A stretch of DNA of 23,189 nt, from positions 1-23,189 of the forward strand of contig JAQBFJ010000078.1 of NCBI GenBank assembly GCA_032123435.1, written 5' to 3'. Of the stretch, positions 1 through 5,531 are shown piece after piece (position 1 is the stretch's first letter; each line of letters starts with the position of its first letter). The translations under genes were made by a program, and so were the position numbers. The DNA is from JAQBFJ01 sp032123435. GTDB lineage: Bacteria; Verrucomicrobiota; Kiritimatiellia; UBA8416; JAQBFJ01. The notes under the pieces were generated by a model that saw only the letters and a list, made by a program, of their open reading frames with translations, made no database searches and had not been told where the DNA came from.

Positions 1-826
1 TGCCTGCGTGTTTCTTCTGGCCATCACAACGAAACACAATAACAAGTTTACGCCCAACAGCGCCGCAAACCAGCGCCCAATTAGCTTCTTTAACACGCAT
101 CAGAAAATCGGCTATCTGCACGCACACATCTGATGAAGGTACAGAGCCAATGTTGCTGTAAAGAACGTTCCTGGCGTATCGGAGACCTACCAGTGCTATA
201 GAAAAATAGTCCAGCCTAGCCAATGAATAGGACGAAAACTCTATCCGCCTCAACAGGTGCCAGCTGACTCGACCTATAAGAAAATCCAGAGCTTCCCTGT
301 CGGTGTTTGACGGCGCGCTGTTCCTGTGCCTGCTGTCCGCATCTATCGCGTAATACAATGCCGTCGCCAACGTCCGAGAAACGCGCACATTCGCTTTACG
401 CACATATTCGGTCAACATTGACGCCGTGGCCAGGCAATGTGTTCTTATATCGGTATGTGCCACCGGCTCCGTCAGCCTGAACGGATGATGATCAACAACT
501 ATATCGCAACGCGGCAAAGTAAAATCCCTGAAGAATGAAGGCTGAGCATCCACAAGGGCAATCAAATCCGCTTTACGAACTGATTCCTGATCCATTTTAG
601 TCACGGGAATATGCAGGTTCTTTATCATGGATTCGTTTTCCAACCGACCAATTTCACCGGTATATTCTATCTCAAGCGGCACATTTCTGGCCTTAAGTAT
701 TTCCCGCAACGCCCAGGCGCTTGCCAGCGCGTCTGGATCAGGATTACCGTAAATCAGGACAAGCGCCCGCTTGGCGCCATTTGCAGTTTTATAAAGATTT
801 GCCAACCTGTCCACATCCCGCTCCAT
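1..826 (-). CDS. DHH-family phosphoesterase (NrnA-like), 3' end cut by window edge
   Basis: The reading frame is open from 826 to the left edge, giving about 275 visible residues, so the gene is partial at its C-terminus. The DHH-family metal-binding signatures are in order: NPDPDA (Asp30, Asp32), DAQ (Asp93), VVDHHP (Asp112-His113-His114) and a downstream AIDADS. DHH proteins of this size are usually oligoribonucleases/pAp phosphatases (NrnA) or c-di-AMP/pGpG hydrolases, acting with Mn2+ in the cytoplasm. The visible part reaches into the linker and the start of a DHHA1-like domain, but the GGH motif that would complete it lies outside the window. I chose the ATG at 826 because an AGGAAG ribosome-binding site (834-839) sits 7 nt upstream; the ATG at 832 is too close to it. 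The gene is divergent from the methyltransferase at 1060. The family is secure; the substrate cannot be told. Confidence 0.88.
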   Translation of the reverse strand, partial: MERDVDRLANLYKTANGAKRALVLIYGNPDPDALASAWALREILKARNVPLEIEYTGEIGRLENESMIKNLHIPVTKMDQESVRKADLIALVDAQPSFFRDFTLPRCDIVVDHHPFRLTEPVAHTDIRTHCLATASMLTEYVRKANVRVSRTLATALYYAIDADSRHRNSAPSNTDREALDFLIGRVSWHLLRRIEFSSYSLARLDYFSIALVGLRYARNVLYSNIGSVPSSDVCVQIADFLMRVKEANWALVCGAVGRKLVIVFRCDGQKKHAG

Positions 827-870
827 AATCATTCTTCCTGTCGTTCTTTAAGATTACCATGTATCTCCCG

Positions 871-905
871 ATCTTGTCCATCCCGTCAATCCTGTCAGAA
901 ACACT
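871..905 (+). repeat. Short degenerate tandem-type repeat, copy 1
   Basis: This 35-nt tract is built from about three units resembling ATCcTGTCA and ends in CAGAAACA. A close copy lies at 2567-2600 in the same orientation, with only a few mismatches and one indel between them. It lies in the divergent intergenic region just upstream of the DHH gene start. Nothing suggests that it is coding. Confidence 0.6.
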
Positions 906-986
906 TCCTCCCCTTCCCCATTTTGCCTGCCATCGCCCTCCTCCCGGGACCAGCCCCAACAAACAAGACATATATCACCAGTCGGC

Positions 987-1016
987 TTGACAATAACACC
1001 GGCCACCCTTTATAAG
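987..1016 (+). promoter_or_regulatory. Probable sigma-70-type promoter for the UroD-family gene
   Basis: A perfect TTGACA (987-992) is followed after 18 bp by TATAAG (1011-1016). Transcription would start near 1023, leaving a leader of about 37 nt that carries an AAGGGG ribosome-binding site (1047-1052) 7 nt before the ATG at 1060. Location and spacing fit well; no transcript data were available. Confidence 0.6.
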
Positions 1017-1059
1017 CATATCCATAGGATAGAAAAATACAAAAGAAAGGGGTACATCC

Positions 1060-2151
1060 ATGCCGGACAAGATGACTCATAAAGAACGCGTCCTGAACGC
1101 ATTAAACAGGAAACCCGTAGACAGATTCGCGTGGACAGACGGCATCTGGGGTGAAACAAGACAAAAGTATGAAGAACAAGGACTGATGCAGAAAGATGAA
1201 GACTACACCATCCATTTTGACACCAGCATCCGCGGTGGCGGCTGGCTGAACTGCGTTGCCGACCTTGACTTCGAAGAAAAGATTATAGAAGAAACGGAAG
1301 AAACAAAACTCGTACTAAACGGTAACGGAGCGAAATTGCGCTGGTGGAAGGAACATTCCGGCACCCCGGAACATGTTGACTTCATTGTTCAGGACCGAAC
1401 CAAATGGGAAGAATTCGCAAAACCATATTTGACTAAAATCGACCGGCGCCGCATATCGTTCGAAAGTTACCGTGAAACAAAGAAAAAAGCGGCTGATGAA
1501 AATAGAGCTTTCTGCTGGAGCGGAGTAGCCGCTTTCGAACAAATGCATCCGCTATGCGGTCATGAATACATGCTTATGGGCATGGCACTGGATCCGGATT
1601 GGGTCAAAGACATGGTAATGACCTATACTGATCTTACGATAAATCATCTGGAAATTCTATTCAGCGAAGAAGGGGCTCCTGATTTCTTCTGGGCATATGA
1701 AGATATGGGGTTCAAGGAAAAGCCGTTCATGTCGCCGGCAATGTATCAGGAGATAATTCAGCCAGGCCATAAGAAACTATTCGATTTCGCGCACAGCAAA
1801 GGATGCAAGGTCATGGTGCATTCCTGCGGATTTGTTGAGCCGCTGGTACCCGGCCTGATTGAAGCCGGAATGGATTGCCTGCAGGCCATGGAAGTAAAGG
1901 CCGGCATGGATCTGGGCCGACTGGCCAGAAAGTTCGGCAATAAAATAGCTTTCTGCGGAGGCATAGATATTCGGGTCATAGCGTCTAATGACCGCAAACA
2001 AATAGACGAAGAACTTGAAAGAAGAATAAAGCCGGTACTGCAAACGGGCACAGGTTATATCGTGCATTCCGATCATTCGATTCCGCCGGAAGTAGAACAT
2101 GACACACTCAAATACTTCTTCGAAAAAGGCAGTTTGATGGGCGCACGGTAA
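1060..2151 (+). CDS. Uroporphyrinogen decarboxylase (URO-D) family protein, MtaA/CmuA-like methyltransferase
   Basis: A 363-residue protein of the URO-D/MtaA superfamily, which adopts a TIM barrel. The N-terminus (THKERVLNALNRKPVDR) is typical of the family. A zinc-ligand pattern is visible: His254-x-Cys256 in MVHSCG and Cys299 in FCGGID. This H-x-C...C arrangement is the one used by methylcobamide:thiol methyltransferases (MtaA, MtbA, CmuA) and is absent from true haem-pathway HemE. I therefore infer transfer of a methyl group to or from a corrinoid protein rather than haem synthesis. No corrinoid protein or MtaB-like partner is adjacent, so the substrate is unknown. The start at 1060 has an AAGGGG ribosome-binding site 7 nt upstream and a good promoter at 987-1016. 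The gene looks monocistronic and is followed by a repeat-rich gap. Confidence 0.85.
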   Translation: MPDKMTHKERVLNALNRKPVDRFAWTDGIWGETRQKYEEQGLMQKDEDYTIHFDTSIRGGGWLNCVADLDFEEKIIEETEETKLVLNGNGAKLRWWKEHSGTPEHVDFIVQDRTKWEEFAKPYLTKIDRRRISFESYRETKKKAADENRAFCWSGVAAFEQMHPLCGHEYMLMGMALDPDWVKDMVMTYTDLTINHLEILFSEEGAPDFFWAYEDMGFKEKPFMSPAMYQEIIQPGHKKLFDFAHSKGCKVMVHSCGFVEPLVPGLIEAGMDCLQAMEVKAGMDLGRLARKFGNKIAFCGGIDIRVIASNDRKQIDEELERRIKPVLQTGTGYIVHSDHSIPPEVEHDTLKYFFEKGSLMGAR

Positions 2152-2209
2152 CGGCCGGCGGCCGCGGGAGGAAGGGAAAAGATTTTTACCACGGAGTACA
2201 CGAAGGCAC

Positions 2210-2240
2210 CCGCCTACGTTAGCTTCGGCGTGGCAGGCGG
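2210..2240. repeat. Hairpin inside the MITE-like element
   Basis: CCGCCT (2210-2215) pairs with AGGCGG (2235-2240). The inner ACG (2216-2218) pairs with CGT (2229-2231), with a 3-nt bulge on the right and a 10-nt loop. GC-rich fold-backs of this type often occur as dispersed extragenic palindromes. Confidence 0.5.
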
Positions 2241-2256
2241 AGATTCGGAGAGGAGA

Positions 2257-2298
2257 GTTGATTTAATTTAAAAACAGGTGTTTCAAAATTAAATCAAC
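2257..2298. repeat. Perfect 13-bp inverted repeat inside the MITE-like element
   Basis: GTTGATTTAATTT (2257-2269) and its exact complement AAATTAAATCAAC (2286-2298) flank a 16-nt spacer. The arms are strongly A/T-rich, and no T-run follows that would make an intrinsic terminator. Confidence 0.6.
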
Positions 2299-2351
2299 AA
2301 CCTGTATTTGGAGAATAAGGAGACGCTCTTTCAGTTCTCCTTCATGACAAC

Positions 2352-2400
2352 ATTGCATCAAATCCGGGATCACAACCGGCAATGGTGGATTTGATGCAAT
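2352..2400. repeat. Perfect 14-bp inverted repeat inside the MITE-like element
   Basis: ATTGCATCAAATCC (2352-2365) and its exact complement GGATTTGATGCAAT (2387-2400) flank a 21-nt loop. This is the strongest fold in the element. Confidence 0.65.
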
Positions 2401-2506
2401 CTCTGATTTCCTGTATTCTCAGTATTTTCGTGAGCTCAGTGGTGAAAAAGTAACACTGGACAAGGACCTTCACCAATTGGATACTCATCCGCCCATCAAG
2501 ACAACC

Positions 2507-2558
2507 GTTTATGAAATCGGGAACTCAAAACTATTGTTTTGTTCCGTATTTCATAAAC
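2507..2558. repeat. 52-nt fold-back with 18-bp arms, downstream of the HPr gene
   Basis: The left arm (2507-2524) pairs with the right arm (2541-2558) at 16 of 18 positions. Inside, CAAAAC and GTTTTG extend the stem around a TATT loop. It lies 51 nt beyond the HPr stop codon on the minus strand and could stabilise or end that transcript. No T-tract follows it in that direction, so it is not a textbook intrinsic terminator. Confidence 0.55.
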
Positions 2559-2566
2559 ATCTCTTC

Positions 2567-2600
2567 ATCTTGTCAATCCTGTTATCCTGTCAGAAACATT
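2567..2600 (+). repeat. Short degenerate tandem-type repeat, copy 2
   Basis: This 34-nt tract is nearly identical to 871-905, sharing ATCTTGTC, ATCCTGTCAGAAACA and the same unit structure, in the same orientation. It ends 8 nt before the 3' end of the HPr gene. The two copies bracket the UroD-family gene and the MITE-like element as direct repeats. Confidence 0.6.
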
Positions 2601-2608
2601 CTCTGATT

Positions 2609-2875
2609 TTAATCAAAATCGAAATCGTTGGCAATAACGCGCGCTATTTCTTCCACGGCCGCTTTCTCATCCGGGCCGGAAGCCGTAACTGTAATAGTTG
2701 ACCCCATTAACGCCTCAAGCGACAACAGCCCTATAACATCCGTACCGGGCACAGTTTTGCCATCCTTGCTGAACGTTACTTCCGAGTCAAACAACGAGAC
2801 ACTCTTGATAAGAAGGGAGGCAGGTCTGACATGCATCCCCTTCTCGTTAACAATCACAAGATCCCTTGATATCAT
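2609..2875 (-). CDS. HPr-family phosphocarrier protein with Asp at the Ser46 position
   Basis: An 88-residue protein with the length and fold signature of HPr. GMHVRPAS holds the phosphorylatable His15 with Arg17. In the PTS, HPr accepts phosphate from enzyme I at this His and passes it to EIIA domains. Aligned without gaps to Bacillus HPr, the regulatory Ser46 (KSIMG) falls on Asp46 in TDVIG, so HPr kinase could not phosphorylate it and the residue may mimic the phosphorylated state. Enzyme I and HPr kinase are not in the window. The nearest plausible acceptor is the EIIA domain of the antiporter at 5532-7715. No Shine-Dalgarno sequence precedes the ATG. A candidate promoter ends about 12 bp upstream, so the message may be nearly leaderless. 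The assignment is secure; the regulatory reading is inference. Confidence 0.92.
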   Translation of the reverse strand: MISRDLVIVNEKGMHVRPASLLIKSVSLFDSEVTFSKDGKTVPGTDVIGLLSLEALMGSTITVTASGPDEKAAVEEIARVIANDFDFD

Positions 2876-2887
2876 GACACTGGCGCC

Positions 2888-2916
2888 CTCATAAGTCCCT
2901 AAATCAGCCCAGTCAA
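2888..2916 (-). promoter_or_regulatory. Candidate minus-strand promoter for HPr
   Basis: Read on the minus strand, TTGACT (2916-2911) is followed after 17 bp by TATGAG (2893-2888). Transcription would start near 2881, only about six bases before the HPr ATG at 2875. That agrees with the absence of a ribosome-binding site. The -10 match is moderate. Confidence 0.4.
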
Positions 2917-2921
2917 TTTAC

Positions 2922-2949
2922 TTGACCTACCCATTAAACAGAGTATCAT
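2922..2949 (+). promoter_or_regulatory. Candidate plus-strand promoter for the permease/antiporter genes
   Basis: TTGACC (2922-2927) and TATCAT (2944-2949) are separated by 16 bp. The -35 box lies 5 bp from the divergent HPr -35 box. Together they form the palindrome GTCAA-N5-TTGAC (2912-2926), so the two promoters would compete for polymerase or share an operator. Confidence 0.4.
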
Positions 2950-3241
2950 CATGCCCGACATTGGATATTCCCAGCAAGTAAAAACGGTACTGATAAAGGC
3001 TTTTATCGCTGGACGGCGCATACGCGCATCATATTTTAAGAATGGGTCACAGATTCGCATGCCGTGGAATCATCAAAAGGAAACATCTGATTTAAACAAT
3101 TAATTTATGCCTATGAACTGAAAAGCCTGAATAGATAACCTGCCGGAATCTCAGAAAAGGTCTACTGCACAGGCGAAAGGCTAATTCACTCCACCAAACA
3201 CGCTCTAACGGAAATGCGTCAAGACTGCCCCTGGCAAAAGT
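2950..3241 (+). other. Non-coding leader upstream of the permease gene
   Basis: If the promoter at 2922-2949 is used, the permease message has a leader of about 285 nt. I recognise no riboswitch family, no tRNA and no terminator hairpin here. A 50-codon open frame at 2951-3103 lacks a ribosome-binding site and is not called as a gene. The permease start itself also has only a weak ribosome-binding site, which would suit control at translation. Confidence 0.35.
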
Positions 3242-5515
3242 ATGAATAAAGAAACACATGATATTTCTTCGGAACTTTCACGAGATCTCTCCCTGTTCCA
3301 GATTACAATGATGGGGGTCGGTATGATGATTGGTGCCGGCGTTTTTATCGGAGTGGGTAATTGTATCGGCATAGCTGGTCCAGGCGGCCTCATACTGACA
3401 TTCGCGTTAAATGGAATATTCGCCATGTTTACCGCGATGGCTTACGCGGAACTGTGTTCGGCTATTCCAAAGGCCGGCGGCGCTTACAACTTCGCTCGCA
3501 TAGGATTCGGCAGAAACGTAAGTTTCCTGGCCGGCTGGTTCGAATGGTTTGCGTCAACCATTGCCGGCAGTCTGTATGCGTTGACTTTCGCAATATATGT
3601 AGTCCGATATTTCACTCAATTGGGCTTAATGGACCTGGTTCCTGTTTCAACAGGATCTGCCGAAAAAATTACAGCTGTTCTGATTTCCCTGTTATTCATT
3701 TACACCAACTTCAGAGGCGCATCTGAAACAAGCAATATCGGTTCATTTTTTACATTAGGACAATGCGTAATACTGGGCATCATAGCTATTACGGGTGTTA
3801 TTGTCACAATACTTGATCCGGGCCGCCTTGCAAATTTCACGCCATTCCTGCCAAACGGCTGGTCGAAACTGCTTGTAACAATGGGTTTCACTTATGTCGC
3901 GTTTGAAGGATACGAGGTTATCGCGCAAGCCGGCGATGAAGTTATCAACCCGCGCCGGAACCTGCCGCTCGCGATGATTTATTCGATCGTGATTGTGACG
4001 GTATTATATATTGGCGTTTCATTTGCCACCGTGGTTGCCATTAAACTCGGATCGCCGCAGTTAAACGGTTTACAGCCATGGGAATGGATAGGAAAGCACG
4101 GCCCACGTGGATTTGGAGAGGCACTTGCCTCACTCATGCCATGCGGCAATCTTGTGCTCACATTGGCCGTTATTTTCGCCTCCACCTCCGCGTTGAACGC
4201 GACGATTTTTTCCGCCACACGCGTTTCTTACGCGATGGGTCGGGACAATATGCTACCCTTGTTTTTTGCAAAAATTTCACCAAAGCACCGCACCCCATCA
4301 GTTGCACTCGCTTTTACCGGCATAGTTATAATCATCATGGCGACCTGCCTGCCGATAATACATGTAGCATCAAGCGCGAGTATCATGTTTCTTTTTCTGT
4401 TTCTTCTTGTAAACGCGTGTCTTATAAAAATCCGTACCAGCATGCGCGATGAACTTACATATGGCTATATGATGCCCCTGTTCCCATGGATCCCCATAAT
4501 AGCCATTATCAGCCAGGTGCTTCTTGCGGCCAACCTGGGTCATATGAGCAAAACTGCATGGATTATTGCTCCTTCATGGATTATTGCCGGCCTCGTAATT
4601 TACCAATGCTATTCCAAATCAAGAGTCACACCAATCCGTGAAGAAATTCTGGTCCTTGAAGATGAACAGGCGCCCCATCAGAAAAAAGGAGAATTCCGAA
4701 TCATGGTAGCAGTTGCCAATCCTGACAACGCGTTGGGCCTTATACGAAACACCAATGCTGTATGTCATGCCAAAAACGCTTCCGTAGAAATAATCCACAT
4801 GGTGCCGGTACCCGAACAGGTACCGCTGAGCGATGCCATATTATATGCAGGTAAAGGCAAGGAAGCCATTGGAGAAATGATGTTATATTTAATGCCTCGC
4901 TTCAAGGTTAATACCACATTCTGGTATTGCCGCAGTTTTGCGCGCGGCATTATAAGCGCTGTGCGGCAGAAAAATATCGATATGCTTGTAATGGGATGGC
5001 ATGGCGGTGAAACCATGCATAAATTCCGCATAGGCAGTACCAGTAATGCCATTCTGGACAAATCACCATGCAACGTTATGGTTGTACGCGATTACGGACA
5101 AGGCAATTTCAAAAACATCCTTGTCCCTATCAACGGCGGCCAGAATTCGGCGCTAGCGCTTGAAACCGCTGGTATGATTGCTGAAACGACCCATGGGAAA
5201 ATTACCGTCCTGAATGTCAGTACGGGTAAAAGGAGTTTCGACATCGGCAATTTTGTCATGCAGAACCGAGAACGTATTCCTGTCTCAGACGAACAACTGG
5301 CAATACGAATAGTTCCAGCCAGGAATGTCATCAACGCCATAATTAAAGAATCGGAATCCTCTGATCTTATTATAATCGGAGCCACACAAAACCCGAAAGT
5401 GCATGATATCCTGCATCATTCAACCCCGGAAATACTGGCAGAATTGACCACGAAACCATTGGTTATGGTAAAAGCTACTGGTAAAATACGATCTTATATA
5501 AATCGATGGGTATAA
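3242..5515 (+). CDS. APC-family amino acid permease fused to two universal stress protein domains
   Basis: A 757-residue protein. Residues 1 to about 460 form an APC-superfamily carrier of about 12 hydrophobic helices. Near the start is the helix-1 signature GVGMMIGAGVFIGVG, and later GFTYVAFEGYEVIAQAGDEV. Two Usp domains follow, at about 485-618 and 622-750. The first carries the nucleotide-binding pattern GWHGGE...FRIGSTSNAI; the second has GATQNPKVHD...HHSTPEIL. APC carriers move amino acids or polyamines by proton or sodium coupling. Attached Usp domains are thought to sense ATP or other nucleotides and tune transport. The ribosome-binding site before the ATG is poor. The antiporter gene follows after 16 nt, so both are probably co-transcribed. 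The substrate cannot be predicted. Confidence 0.87.
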   Translation: MNKETHDISSELSRDLSLFQITMMGVGMMIGAGVFIGVGNCIGIAGPGGLILTFALNGIFAMFTAMAYAELCSAIPKAGGAYNFARIGFGRNVSFLAGWFEWFASTIAGSLYALTFAIYVVRYFTQLGLMDLVPVSTGSAEKITAVLISLLFIYTNFRGASETSNIGSFFTLGQCVILGIIAITGVIVTILDPGRLANFTPFLPNGWSKLLVTMGFTYVAFEGYEVIAQAGDEVINPRRNLPLAMIYSIVIVTVLYIGVSFATVVAIKLGSPQLNGLQPWEWIGKHGPRGFGEALASLMPCGNLVLTLAVIFASTSALNATIFSATRVSYAMGRDNMLPLFFAKISPKHRTPSVALAFTGIVIIIMATCLPIIHVASSASIMFLFLFLLVNACLIKIRTSMRDELTYGYMMPLFPWIPIIAIISQVLLAANLGHMSKTAWIIAPSWIIAGLVIYQCYSKSRVTPIREEILVLEDEQAPHQKKGEFRIMVAVANPDNALGLIRNTNAVCHAKNASVEIIHMVPVPEQVPLSDAILYAGKGKEAIGEMMLYLMPRFKVNTTFWYCRSFARGIISAVRQKNIDMLVMGWHGGETMHKFRIGSTSNAILDKSPCNVMVVRDYGQGNFKNILVPINGGQNSALALETAGMIAETTHGKITVLNVSTGKRSFDIGNFVMQNRERIPVSDEQLAIRIVPARNVINAIIKESESSDLIIIGATQNPKVHDILHHSTPEILAELTTKPLVMVKATGKIRSYINRWV

Positions 5516-5531
5516 AACGAGGTGTTGGGAA

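Larger units (their letters stand above)
2183..2449. mobile_element. MITE-like non-coding element with imperfect terminal inverted repeats
   Basis: The left end (2183-2205) reads TTTTTACCACGGAGTACACG and continues into AAG. The reverse complement of the right end (2427-2449) reads TTTTTCACCACTGAGCTCAC followed by GAA. They match over about 23 nt with one single-base gap and a few mismatches. The 267 bp between the ends hold no credible gene but contain several internal hairpins. Short A/T-rich ends with ACCAC..GAG..CACGAA resemble intergenic repeats I recall from environmental bacterial genomes. No clear target-site duplication is visible and no transposase is present, so it would be non-autonomous or decayed. 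Confidence 0.55.

Noticed and set aside
611..1015. 134-codon plus-strand open frame
   Set aside because: It lies antisense to the start of the DHH gene, has a low-complexity Pro/Arg-rich translation and no ribosome-binding site.
2477..2701. 74-codon plus-strand open frame
   Set aside because: It spans the fold-back and repeat and overlaps the HPr gene antisense; the translation has no recognisable character.
2951..3103. 50-codon plus-strand open frame in the permease leader
   Set aside because: It has no ribosome-binding site and starts upstream of the predicted transcription start. It could be a leader peptide but nothing supports it.
3130..3222. tRNA-like stretch ending in CCACCA
   Set aside because: No GTTCRA T-loop or clover-leaf pairing can be drawn; the CCA is coincidental.
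2950..3241. c-di-AMP (ydaO-type) riboswitch upstream of the permease
   Set aside because: The gene context fits, but I cannot find the conserved core sequences of that riboswitch class.
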